Shown here: piece by piece, positions 1-6,422 of the stretch
Layout: the number at the start of each line of letters is the position of its first letter
Numbering within the stretch: the stretch's first letter is position 1
NCBI GenBank assembly: GCA_902796375.1
Contig: CADBOW010000290.1
Location: 1 to 8,110, forward strand
DNA: 8,110 bases
DNA from: an uncultured Lachnospiraceae bacterium
GTDB lineage: Bacteria > Bacillota > Clostridia > Lachnospirales > Lachnospiraceae
Reading direction: 5' to 3'
Program-made: the position numbers and the translations under genes
The notes under the pieces: model-generated
The model's database searches: none
What the model was told of the DNA's origin: nothing
Seen by the model: only the letters and a program-made list of their open reading frames with translations

Positions 1-565
1 CATGGCTGATGTGCCAGATGTTCCGGTCACGGCTGTAGCTGTGCTTTGCGTCGAAGGGAAGATCGATGCCCTTGCTCTTGCAGTATTCGATCTCGGACTC
101 CCGGGAGTCGAAGGTCCACTTGGGATCTCTCCAGCATGCGATGATCTTGATGTCCGGGGCAAGAGCCTTGATGGAAAGCTCGAAACGAAGCTGATCATTT
201 CCCTTACCGGTTGCGCCGTGGCAGATGGCAACAGCCCCTTCCTTCCGGGCAATGTCCACCAGCACCTTCGCGATCAGCGGACGTGCGAAGGAGGTTCCCA
301 GAAGATATTTATTCTCATAAACCGCATCTGCCTTTACGGTAGGCATGATGTAGTCGTCACAGAACTCATCGATCACATCTACGATATAAAGCTTCTCAGC
401 TCCGGAGTACTTGGCGCGCTCCTCGAGACCGTCCAGCTCGGATTCCTGTCCTACGTCGATGCATGCGCAGATAACCTCGTAGTCATAGTTTTCCTTGAGC
501 CAGGGGATGATTGCGGTTGTATCCAGCCCGCCTGAATAGGCAAGCACTACCTTTTCTTTTGCCAT
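1..565 (-). CDS. argG: Argininosuccinate synthase, N-terminal part (gene continues beyond the window)
   Basis: ATP-dependent cytosolic ligase that joins citrulline and aspartate to make argininosuccinate, the penultimate step of arginine synthesis. The 188 visible codons start with MAKEKVVLAYSGGLDTT, the N-type ATP pyrophosphatase loop (SGGLDTT at residues 11-17). Further family motifs follow: an acidic IDVGQ segment (36-40), CHGATGKGNDQLRFE (about 115-129) which lines the citrulline/ATP site, and YSRDRNIWHISH (177-188). The family is about 400 residues long, so a little under half is present; the 3' end is cut by the window edge. The start at 565 is fixed by the conserved N-terminus and by an AGGAGG ribosome site at 574-579, 8 nt upstream. 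It is divergent from argCJB and very likely shares ArgR control with it. Nothing in the visible part looks degraded. Confidence 0.97.
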   Translation of the reverse strand, partial: MAKEKVVLAYSGGLDTTAIIPWLKENYDYEVICACIDVGQESELDGLEERAKYSGAEKLYIVDVIDEFCDDYIMPTVKADAVYENKYLLGTSFARPLIAKVLVDIARKEGAVAICHGATGKGNDQLRFELSIKALAPDIKIIACWRDPKWTFDSRESEIEYCKSKGIDLPFDAKHSYSRDRNIWHISH

Positions 566-644
566 AGCTTTGGCCTCCTGATATAGAATTCTGTTGTATT
601 TTGCGAAATGTCGGCGAAATGCCGTGGAAACACAACACATACAT

Positions 645-674
645 ATTATAATAAAACGAAGGATTACGCAAGAA
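645..674 (-). promoter_or_regulatory. Putative argG promoter
   Basis: On the minus strand a perfect TATAAT -10 box lies at 645-650. Upstream, TTGCGT (666-671) gives a short 15-bp spacer and TTCTTG (669-674) gives 18 bp; either may be the -35. Transcription would start near 638, leaving a leader of about 70 nt before the argG start at 565. The promoter lies directly beside the repeated operator-like sequences at 691-769. Confidence 0.6.
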
Positions 675-690
675 GTTTTTTTGGCTTTAT

Positions 691-769
691 TATGCATAAA
701 TATACAAATTTCTGCATAATATACATAAGATATTGCATAAAATGTAAAAATGTTACATAAAAATGAAAA
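691..769. promoter_or_regulatory. Array of four phased ArgR-type operator (ARG box) candidates
   Basis: Four copies of a TGCATAA-like half site start at 693, 713, 734 and 754 (the last reads TACATAA), spaced 20, 21 and 20 bp apart, or two helical turns. The first forms a dyad, TGCATA-AA-TATACA (693-706); the second forms TGCATA-A-TATACA (713-725). The right halves of the third and fourth are weaker. ARG boxes are AT-rich imperfect palindromes of about 18 bp, often in tandem with about 21-bp centre spacing, bound by the hexameric arginine-dependent repressor ArgR. The array sits between the -35 boxes of the divergent argG and argC promoters. Assignment to ArgR is inference from sequence form and gene context; no argR gene is visible. 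Confidence 0.68.
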
Positions 770-774
770 AGTGC

Positions 775-803
775 TTGCCATTTTCATCTTTGGGGGCTAT
801 AAT
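775..803 (+). promoter_or_regulatory. Promoter of the argCJB operon
   Basis: TTGCCA (775-780) and a perfect TATAAT (798-803) are separated by exactly 17 bp, an excellent match to a sigma-A promoter. Transcription should start near 810, about 82 nt before the argC start. The last operator-like repeat (about 752-769) ends just upstream of the -35 box, so a bound repressor could block polymerase. Confidence 0.82.
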
Positions 804-818
804 CCATACGGTAGACTG

Positions 819-861
819 CCTTTTCCTATTTATATGGGGATGGAAGCATCCCGGGAAAAGG
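819..861 (+). other. Structured leader of argC: two-tier stem-loop
   Basis: Within the predicted 5' untranslated region, CCTTTTCC (819-826) pairs perfectly with GGAAAAGG (854-861). Nested inside it, GGGATG (837-842) pairs with CATCCC (847-852) around a GAAG tetraloop. A 10-nt internal loop lies on the 5' side and one base on the 3' side. No U-tract follows, so it is not an obvious terminator. It ends 30 nt before the argC start codon and does not cover the ribosome site. The function is unknown; it could affect mRNA stability or bind a factor. Confidence 0.5.
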
Positions 862-891
862 AAGCGAGAATGATAGAAAGCTGGATGGAAT

Positions 892-1980
892 ATGAGTGAG
901 AAGAAGATCAAAGTCGGAATCATCGGTGCAACCGGATATGCCGGACAGGAGCTGGCACGGCTGCTGTATACGCACCCGAATACAGAGGTGATCTGGTACG
1001 GCTCCCGAAGTTATGTGGATACGCCGTACAGTGCAGTATATGGAAATATGCGAGGCCTTGCAGATGAGAACTGTAAGGATGATGATATAGCAAAGCTTTC
1101 GGAGGAGGCGGATGTGATCTTCACGGCAACGCCCCAGGGATATCTGGCAGGAGTGCTGACAGAGGAGATCCTGTCCAAAGCAAAGGTCATCGACCTGTCG
1201 GCGGATTTTCGTCTGAAGGATGTATCCGTTTACGAGAAATGGTACAAGATCGAGCATAAGAGCCCGAATTTCCTGGAGGAAGCGGTATACGGACTCTGCG
1301 AGGTGAATCGGGAGGATATAAGGAAGGCGCGGCTTCTGGCAAATCCGGGATGCTTCACCACCTGTTCCATCGAGTCGCTGTATCCTCTGGTGAAAGAGCA
1401 TGCCATCGATCCGGATACCATTATCGTGGATGCCAAGTCCGGAACCTCAGGAGCAGGAAGAGGTGCGAAGACGGCCAACCTGTTCTGTGAAGTAAATGAG
1501 AGCATCAAAGCGTACGGAGTTTCGACGCATCGTCATACGCCGGAGATTGAGGAGCAGCTGGGATATGCGTATCATGCAGGAGATCCGGAGGCACTGGCAC
1601 AGCCGGGAGGTTCCCCGATCCTGATCAACTTTACACCCCATCTGGTTCCCATGAACCGGGGTATCCTGGCTACCTGCTATGCAAAGCTGACAGAGGGCGT
1701 GGACGCGGCAAAGATCACGGAGATCTACAGGGAATACTACGGAAATGAGCCGTTCATCCGTCTTCTGGGTGAGGGCGGCACACCGGAAACCCGCTGGGTC
1801 GAGGGAAGCAATTTCCTGGATATCGGATTTGTGGTTGATCCGAGAACCAATCGGATCATCGTTATGGGTGCATTGGATAACATGGTAAAGGGAGCAGCCG
1901 GTCAGGCAGTTCAGAATATGAACCTGATGTTCGGGCTGGAAGAGACCACAGGGCTTCTGTTCCCCCCGGTCTTTCCGTAA
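892..1980 (+). CDS. argC: N-acetyl-gamma-glutamyl-phosphate reductase
   Basis: Catalyses the NADPH-dependent reduction of N-acetylglutamyl phosphate to N-acetylglutamate semialdehyde, the third step of the acetylated ornithine pathway, in the cytosol. The 362-residue protein fits the long (type 1) ArgC family. It opens with a Rossmann motif, VGIIGATGYAGQEL (about 8-21). The active-site cysteine is C154 in ANPGCFTT, followed by SGTSGAGRG (183-191) and the catalytic-histidine segment HRHTPEIE (213-220). The ribosome site is weak (GGATGGA at about 883-889, close to the start), but the N-terminus matches the family and no better upstream start is apparent. It is the first gene of argC-argJ-argB and is driven by the promoter at 775-803. 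The product of ArgB is its substrate. Confidence 0.97.
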   Translation: MSEKKIKVGIIGATGYAGQELARLLYTHPNTEVIWYGSRSYVDTPYSAVYGNMRGLADENCKDDDIAKLSEEADVIFTATPQGYLAGVLTEEILSKAKVIDLSADFRLKDVSVYEKWYKIEHKSPNFLEEAVYGLCEVNREDIRKARLLANPGCFTTCSIESLYPLVKEHAIDPDTIIVDAKSGTSGAGRGAKTANLFCEVNESIKAYGVSTHRHTPEIEEQLGYAYHAGDPEALAQPGGSPILINFTPHLVPMNRGILATCYAKLTEGVDAAKITEIYREYYGNEPFIRLLGEGGTPETRWVEGSNFLDIGFVVDPRTNRIIVMGALDNMVKGAAGQAVQNMNLMFGLEETTGLLFPPVFP

Positions 1981-1998
1981 TATGTGGTTCCGGTGTAT

Positions 1999-2076
1999 GG
2001 CAGACGGATGTCATTCCGAGGAACGGCAGACGGATGTCATCCCGAAGGGAACAAGGGATCCCGGGAACGAGAGCCC
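1999..2076. repeat. Repeat-like insert in the argC-argJ spacer with a 26-bp tandem duplication
   Basis: GGCAGACGGATGTCAT occurs at 1999-2014 and again at 2025-2040, a 26-bp period. The copies continue as TCCGAGGAAC and CCCGAAGGGAAC. Small dyads (TTCC-GA-GGAA at 2014-2023, CCC-GAA-GGG at 2041-2049, GGGATCCC at 2055-2062) add hairpin potential. The TGTCATtCCGAgg...GGGATCCCGG wording resembles short intergenic repeats scattered in many bacterial genomes; that resemblance is from memory and was not searched. The insert makes the argC-argJ gap 141 bp, longer than the 48-bp argJ-argB gap. Confidence 0.6.
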
Positions 2077-2121
2077 CGGCAGGAAGGATCTTACGAATAC
2101 AATGATGAGGGAGAAAACCGA

Positions 2122-3351
2122 ATGATTACAAGGATCGACGGAGGCGTGACCGCCCCGAAAGGCTTTCTGGCAGCCGGACTTCGGGCCGGGATCAAAGCCG
2201 GAAAAACAAATAAAGATATGGCTATGGTTTATTCAGAGGTACCTGCAACGGTAGCCGGAACATTTACAAAGAACCGGGTATATGCAGCACCGGTGAAATG
2301 GGACCGGAAGATCGCGGAAGAGCAGGAGACCGCTCAGGCAGTGGTAGTCAACACGGGTATCGCCAATGCAGCGACAGGAGAGCAGGGCTATCAGAATTCA
2401 AAGAAGACGGCAGAGGAGACCGGAAGGCTCCTGAAGCTCCCTGCAGAGCAGGTGCTGGTAGCATCCACCGGTGTCATCGGATTCCAGCTGCCTATGGATG
2501 TGATCCTGGATGGGGTTGCAAAGCTGGTTCCGAATCTGACGCACAGCCGCCAGGCGGGGCTGGATGCGGCAGAAGCGATCCTCACCACAGATACCCATAA
2601 GAAAGAAATCGCGGTGGAGTTCACCGTAGGCGGAGTGAAATGTACCATGGGAGCCATGAGCAAGGGCTCCGGTATGATCCATCCCAATATGGGAACCATG
2701 CTCTGCTTTATCACAACGGATGCAGCGGTAGATCAGGGATTGCTCCGGCAGAAGCTGCGTGAGGTGATCGATGAAACCTATAATATGGTTTCCGTGGATG
2801 GAGATACATCCACAAATGACACGGTCCTGGTCCTGGCAAACGGTATGTCCGGTGCGCCGAAGATCGAGACGGAGGGTGAGGATCTGGATGCACTGACCGC
2901 CGCACTGACGGAGGTCTGCACCTATCTGGCGAAGCAGACGGCTCAGGACGGAGAGGGGGCCACAAGGCTTTTCACCGCCCATGTGACCGGAGCTCCGGAT
3001 CGGGAGACCGCCCGGACGCTGGCGAAGTCGATCATTACCTCCAGCCTGACGAAGGCGGCGATATTCGGTAAGGACGCAAATATGGGACGGCTGCTTTGTG
3101 CCATGGGATATTCCGGAGCAGAGTATGATACGGAGTTGGTTGACGTCACCATGAGCAGCAGGGCAGGATCGATCCAGCTGGTAAAAGGAGGCACCATGCC
3201 GCCATTTTCCGAGGAGGAAGCCCTGAGGATCCTGGAACCGGAAGAGATCACGGCAGAGGTGGAGCTGCATCAGGGCGATGTGGAAGCTACAGCCTGGGGC
3301 TGTGACCTGACTTATGATTATGTGAAGATCAATGCGGATTATCGTTCATAG
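2122..3351 (+). CDS. argJ: Glutamate N-acetyltransferase / ornithine acetyltransferase
   Basis: Moves the acetyl group from N-acetylornithine to glutamate, releasing ornithine and recycling acetyl; bifunctional family members also acetylate glutamate from acetyl-CoA. The start at 2122 gives 409 residues beginning MITRIDGGVTAPKGF, the usual family length and N-terminus, with an AGGGAG ribosome site at 2108-2113. The frame stays open back to an ATG at 1984, but those 46 extra residues come from the spacer repeat. ArgJ is made as a precursor that cuts itself before a nucleophilic threonine; here the site is KGSGMIHPNMGTML with T192 as nucleophile and Gly191 where Ala is more usual. GEGATR (277-282) and the NADYRS C-terminus are also family features. 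Whether it is mono- or bifunctional cannot be read from the sequence; no argA is seen here. Confidence 0.96.
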   Translation: MITRIDGGVTAPKGFLAAGLRAGIKAGKTNKDMAMVYSEVPATVAGTFTKNRVYAAPVKWDRKIAEEQETAQAVVVNTGIANAATGEQGYQNSKKTAEETGRLLKLPAEQVLVASTGVIGFQLPMDVILDGVAKLVPNLTHSRQAGLDAAEAILTTDTHKKEIAVEFTVGGVKCTMGAMSKGSGMIHPNMGTMLCFITTDAAVDQGLLRQKLREVIDETYNMVSVDGDTSTNDTVLVLANGMSGAPKIETEGEDLDALTAALTEVCTYLAKQTAQDGEGATRLFTAHVTGAPDRETARTLAKSIITSSLTKAAIFGKDANMGRLLCAMGYSGAEYDTELVDVTMSSRAGSIQLVKGGTMPPFSEEEALRILEPEEITAEVELHQGDVEATAWGCDLTYDYVKINADYRS

Positions 3352-3399
3352 GATATTGCCTGGAAGCTTATCATGTTGAAGAAAAAGGAAGGATAGATC

Positions 3400-4290
3400 A
3401 TGAAGAACAATGACCAGATGGAAACAGTTATCGCAAAGGCGCAGACGCTGATCGAAGCACTGCCCTATATCAAGCGGTTCAACGGAACCAAGATCGTGGT
3501 GAAGTATGGCGGGAGCGCCATGCTGGATGAAAATCTGAAATTCCATGTGATCCAGGATGTGGCTCTGCTGAAGCTGGTGGGAATGAAGCCCATTATCGTA
3601 CACGGCGGAGGAAAGGAAATCAGCAAGTACCTGACACGCCTGGGGATCGAATCACAGTTCATTAACGGACTTCGTGTAACAGATGAACAGACACTGGATG
3701 TGGCGGAAATGGTGCTCTCCAAGGTGAACAAGAGTCTGGTCACGCTCATGTCCGAGGTGGGACTTCGGGCCATCGGTATCAGCGGAAAGGACGCTGATCT
3801 GCTTCAGGTACAGAAGAAGATGGCAGGAGATAAGGATATCGGATATGTGGGAGAGGTAGTTAAGACCGATGCTACTCTGCTGGATACCCTGATCGACAAT
3901 GATTTCATCCCGGTTATCGCACCCATCGGCGTGGGACTTGAGGATCATCATGGTTATAATATCAATGCGGATGACTGCGCATGTGCGGTGGCTACGGCGA
4001 TCCATGCAGAGAAGCTGGCATTCCTGACGGATATCGAGGGCGTATTTACGGATCCCATGGATAAGAAGACACTCATTTCCGAAATGGATATCCATGAGGC
4101 AGAGGAGCTGATCAATACCGGCGTGGTGGGAGGCGGTATGCTTCCGAAGCTGCAGAACTGCATCGAGGCCATGAAGAAGGGCGTGTCCAGGGTGCATATT
4201 CTGGATGGACGTCTGGAGCACTGTCTGCTGCTGGAGTTCTTCACCGAAAAGGGTATCGGAACCGCGATTCTGAAGGAAGCGCTGTTCTAG
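3400..4290 (+). CDS. argB: N-acetylglutamate kinase, probably arginine-sensitive type
   Basis: Phosphorylates N-acetylglutamate with ATP, the second step of the pathway and its usual control point when ArgJ recycles acetyl groups. The 296-residue amino-acid-kinase fold shows K35-YGGSA (lysine equivalent to E. coli K8), the VHGGG substrate loop (67-71), NINADD (187-192, catalytic aspartate) and GMLPK with K250. About 28 residues precede the core, including LIEALPYIKRF; such an N-terminal helix links dimers into the hexamer of arginine-inhibited kinases. The C-terminal HCLLLEFFTEKGIGTAI also matches that class. Arginine inhibition is therefore inferred, not shown. The start is supported by GGAAGG (3387-3392), 7 nt upstream. 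It lies 48 bp after argJ and is last in the cluster; no argD follows. Confidence 0.97.
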   Translation: MKNNDQMETVIAKAQTLIEALPYIKRFNGTKIVVKYGGSAMLDENLKFHVIQDVALLKLVGMKPIIVHGGGKEISKYLTRLGIESQFINGLRVTDEQTLDVAEMVLSKVNKSLVTLMSEVGLRAIGISGKDADLLQVQKKMAGDKDIGYVGEVVKTDATLLDTLIDNDFIPVIAPIGVGLEDHHGYNINADDCACAVATAIHAEKLAFLTDIEGVFTDPMDKKTLISEMDIHEAEELINTGVVGGGMLPKLQNCIEAMKKGVSRVHILDGRLEHCLLLEFFTEKGIGTAILKEALF

Positions 4291-4324
4291 GAATAATAAG
4301 AATCCTGAATCCGGGACTATATCA

Positions 4325-4363
4325 CGCAAAAGAAAATGCACCGAAATCGGTGCATTTTCTGCG
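4325..4363. terminator. Bidirectional terminator between argB and the convergent surface-protein gene
   Basis: A perfect 13-bp stem (4331-4343 with 4348-4360) closes an AAAT loop, and CGC (4325-4327) can also pair with GCG (4361-4363) across an AAA bulge. On the minus strand the stem runs into TTTTCTTTT, a good U-tract for the gene ending at 4398. On the plus strand the T-rich part lies inside the stem and TTTG follows, so it is weaker for argB. Confidence 0.8.
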
Positions 4364-4367
4364 TTTG

Positions 4368-4393
4368 TACGCCTGACGGCGTAGGTTTCTTTC
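4368..4393 (+). terminator. Second hairpin, possible argB terminator
   Basis: TACGCC (4368-4373) pairs with GGCGTA (4378-4383) around a TGAC loop and is followed by GGTTTCTTTC on the plus strand. It is a short 6-bp stem with an interrupted T-tract, so it probably backs up the larger hairpin just upstream. Confidence 0.5.
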
Positions 4394-4397
4394 ATTA

Positions 4398-6254
4398 TTA
4401 CGTGATGGTGTATCTTAAAGATTTGCTTCCTTTAAAACTGTTTTTGCCTTTGATGGTGACTGTAATGGTACCCGGTGATTTGAAATCCTTTGTAACTTTT
4501 CCATTTCTCTTGTAGGTAACGGTATAGTCCTTTGCTGTAAGAGTTATTCCATTCTGGCCTTTAACCTTCTTTATCACCGGTTTCTGAGATTTCTTGTTTG
4601 CCTTCACCTTGGCCTTCTTCAGTTCTGCTGTCTTGATGGTGTTTTTTGTAATGGTCGCGGTGAGTTTGATGGCGGATTTTATATAATAGTTGGAAGCACT
4701 TGCACCGGAAAGTGTAAATTTTCTTTTGGAGATGGTTACTTTTGATGTACCGGCATCGGCTTTACTTGCGAAAATCCGAATGCTTTTTACCTTTACGACT
4801 ACTTTATCTCCGGTGATCAGACCGGACGCCTTCGCATTCTTGGAATCCAGTGTAACTTCTTTCTTTCTGTCATAGACCTTGGATTTGATTTTCAATCCGC
4901 TGATGGTGATGGGCTTCTGAAGGATACGGTAGGTGTCGGAAAGGGAACCCTTGAAGGCGCCTTTTCCTTTCACGATAACCTTTTTCGTTCCGGCGTTTTT
5001 GTAATCCGCGCTGGGATAGCTGACGGTGTAATCGGTTCCTTCCTTCAGGGTACTGCCCTTGTATGTAACTTTGATGGATGGCTTCTGTACTTTCCCGTTG
5101 TAGACTACGTTCCCGGAAAGCTTTATTGCAGCTTCGGAAATGTCCGTCTTCTCGAGTGCGGGAATCTCGGCAGAGTCTATCCATGTGTGAGCGTCCTTGT
5201 CCTTATAGTGATCTCCGCATACCGTGCAATACCAGTGCTCGATATTTCCGGCCTTGTCGTAGGTGGGAGCAGCGGCTTTGACATGGATCAGAGTGTGCTT
5301 CGGATCGATGTCCATATCCCTGGGGTCATTCGGATCTACGAGAGTTGTGCAATTTTCCTCCAGATAGCAGTTTCCGCAGTCTGTACATTCCCAGTAGGCT
5401 TTTTTTCCGAAATCCGTGCAGGTAGCAGGGGTTCCCTTGTGGAAGGCCAGTGTATGCTTATGTTTGATGATGCTGAAGGTCCCTTCTATCGCTTCTTCAC
5501 CTCCGTTAAAGTAGAAGCTGATGAGAAGCGTGCGGCCTTTCTCCAGCCGCAGGATCTCACTACAAGTCCGCTGAACCGGTTCCAGTTCTGTGGAATATGA
5601 GATTGAACCATAGTTTTCATATGCTCTTCCGGTGTCCGCTCCGCCGGTCACATCATAATTGACCACATAATCACCGTTCTCCGGAGTGGTGAAGACGAAA
5701 TAGTGGTCTATGGAAAAGCCCTGAACCTCATTAAGGCTCAGAGAGGTTCCGGTCATGGAAGGCGTCTTGCGTACTCTGACCGTTGCGGTTCCTGCCACGG
5801 GTTCGATCGGTGTAAATTCCATATCCACCTTCAAGGTGGCGCCGGCAGGAATCGGTTCATTCCATAAGCAGTTGACGAAGTAGTCTTCATACGGACTGCC
5901 CTGGCTGTTTCTGGTTGTGCCGCTGGTTGATGTATCGCCAATCAGTTTCCACTCAAGCTTTATATCGTAAATTCCGTCCGGCATTTTTACATCCACATCA
6001 TAGAGTGCGTCTTCATTGCTTGTGAAGGTAAAGGATTTCTTAAATGCTTCCGCCGGATAATCGAAGATGTTTTCAGCTCCGAGGCTGAGAACCATGGGCT
6101 GCTGATCCGATTCCTGATCCGATGTGTGGAGTGCAGGCGGATTTGTTAAGGGTTCTTCCGCACGGACCATGACAGCCGGAGTACATACAGCCAGCACCGT
6201 CGCAAGTCCGGCAGTCATCAGCCATTTTGACAGCTTGCTTTTAAATCTTTTCAT
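4398..6254 (-). CDS. Secreted multi-domain protein with cysteine modules and YDG/Ig-like repeats
   Basis: 618 residues. A Sec signal peptide covers about 1-32 (KRFKSKLSK, hydrophobic core, cleavage likely after MVRA). Residues about 61-165 and 172-265 look like two related beta-rich segments; the second (FVFTTPENGDYVVNY) resembles pre-peptidase C-terminal (PPC) folds. Two cysteine modules follow: ATC...YWECTDCG (about 266-306) and HWYCTVCG (about 320-358). The C-terminal part has an Ig-like repeat (378-446, with EGTDYTVSY and KNAGTKKVIVKGKGAFKG), a YDG-like domain (449-537, SKVYDRKKEVTL) and another Ig-like repeat (545-618). The tail is lysine-rich and lacks LPxTG, a membrane anchor and SLH or choline-binding repeats, so it is probably released or loosely bound to the wall. 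No catalytic motif is seen; an adhesin or stalk role is only inference. A strong AAGGAGG site (6259-6265) lies 4 nt before the start. Confidence 0.9.
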   Translation of the reverse strand: MKRFKSKLSKWLMTAGLATVLAVCTPAVMVRAEEPLTNPPALHTSDQESDQQPMVLSLGAENIFDYPAEAFKKSFTFTSNEDALYDVDVKMPDGIYDIKLEWKLIGDTSTSGTTRNSQGSPYEDYFVNCLWNEPIPAGATLKVDMEFTPIEPVAGTATVRVRKTPSMTGTSLSLNEVQGFSIDHYFVFTTPENGDYVVNYDVTGGADTGRAYENYGSISYSTELEPVQRTCSEILRLEKGRTLLISFYFNGGEEAIEGTFSIIKHKHTLAFHKGTPATCTDFGKKAYWECTDCGNCYLEENCTTLVDPNDPRDMDIDPKHTLIHVKAAAPTYDKAGNIEHWYCTVCGDHYKDKDAHTWIDSAEIPALEKTDISEAAIKLSGNVVYNGKVQKPSIKVTYKGSTLKEGTDYTVSYPSADYKNAGTKKVIVKGKGAFKGSLSDTYRILQKPITISGLKIKSKVYDRKKEVTLDSKNAKASGLITGDKVVVKVKSIRIFASKADAGTSKVTISKRKFTLSGASASNYYIKSAIKLTATITKNTIKTAELKKAKVKANKKSQKPVIKKVKGQNGITLTAKDYTVTYKRNGKVTKDFKSPGTITVTIKGKNSFKGSKSLRYTIT

Positions 6255-6294
6255 AGGACCTCCTTTTCGTGATTGTTTCTTTACTGATATGGCT

Positions 6295-6323
6295 ATTATA
6301 CAATATTTCCATGGATCCGTGAA
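6295..6323 (-). promoter_or_regulatory. Promoter of the secreted-protein gene
   Basis: On the minus strand TTCACG (6318-6323) and a perfect TATAAT (6295-6300) are 17 bp apart. Transcription would start near 6288, giving a leader of about 34 nt that contains the AAGGAGG ribosome site. The -35 box is a partial match (4 of 6), which leaves room for a regulator. Confidence 0.7.
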
Positions 6324-6341
6324 CAGAAAAGATTTTCTGTT
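6322..6341. promoter_or_regulatory. 20-bp inverted repeat, candidate shared operator
   Basis: AACAGAAAA (6322-6330) and TTTTCTGTT (6333-6341) are perfect 9-bp inverted arms around GA. The dyad overlaps the outer end of the -35 box of the secreted-protein promoter (6318-6323) and of the comEA promoter (6340-6345). Both predicted start sites lie outside it, so it would act as DNA rather than as an RNA hairpin. The binding protein is unknown. Confidence 0.62.
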
Positions 6342-6368
6342 GAAACTTTTTGAATTATTCGTTAAAAT
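6340..6368 (+). promoter_or_regulatory. Promoter of the comEA-response regulator unit
   Basis: TTGAAA (6340-6345) and TAAAAT (6363-6368) are separated by exactly 17 bp, a good sigma-A match. Transcription would begin near 6375, about 48 nt before the comEA start. It is divergent from the secreted-protein promoter, with only 16 bp between the two -35 boxes. Confidence 0.68.
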
Positions 6369-6422
6369 GGTGTTGTGTGTCGAAGTGCGTTTATCTCCCG
6401 GGAATTAGTCGGATGAATACGT

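Noticed and set aside
2..535. Plus-strand open frame opposite argG
   Set aside because: The minus strand encodes a clear argininosuccinate synthase; the plus frame shows no recognisable motif.
566..891. T-box or riboswitch in the arg intergenic region
   Set aside because: No T-box sequence, specifier stem or terminator/antiterminator pair is visible, and the predicted leaders are only about 70-80 nt long.
1984..2121. Upstream ATG giving ArgJ 46 extra residues
   Set aside because: The extension is encoded by the spacer repeat, has no family match, and the ATG at 1984 lacks a good ribosome site. The start at 2122 has one and begins at the conserved N-terminus.
2398..3270. Long antisense open frame (290 codons) within argJ
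   Set aside because: It is a shadow of argJ codon usage: composition is unlike a real protein, with no domain and no ribosome site. The same applies to the antisense frame at 3652-4395 within argB.
4398..4470. Sortase signal at the end of the secreted protein
   Set aside because: The C-terminus reads SLRYTIT within the last Ig-like repeat; there is no LPxTG-like motif, hydrophobic stretch or charged tail.
6124..6408. Open frame of 94 codons across the divergent promoter region
   Set aside because: It runs opposite the signal-peptide end of the secreted protein and through both promoters, without a ribosome site or protein-like composition.
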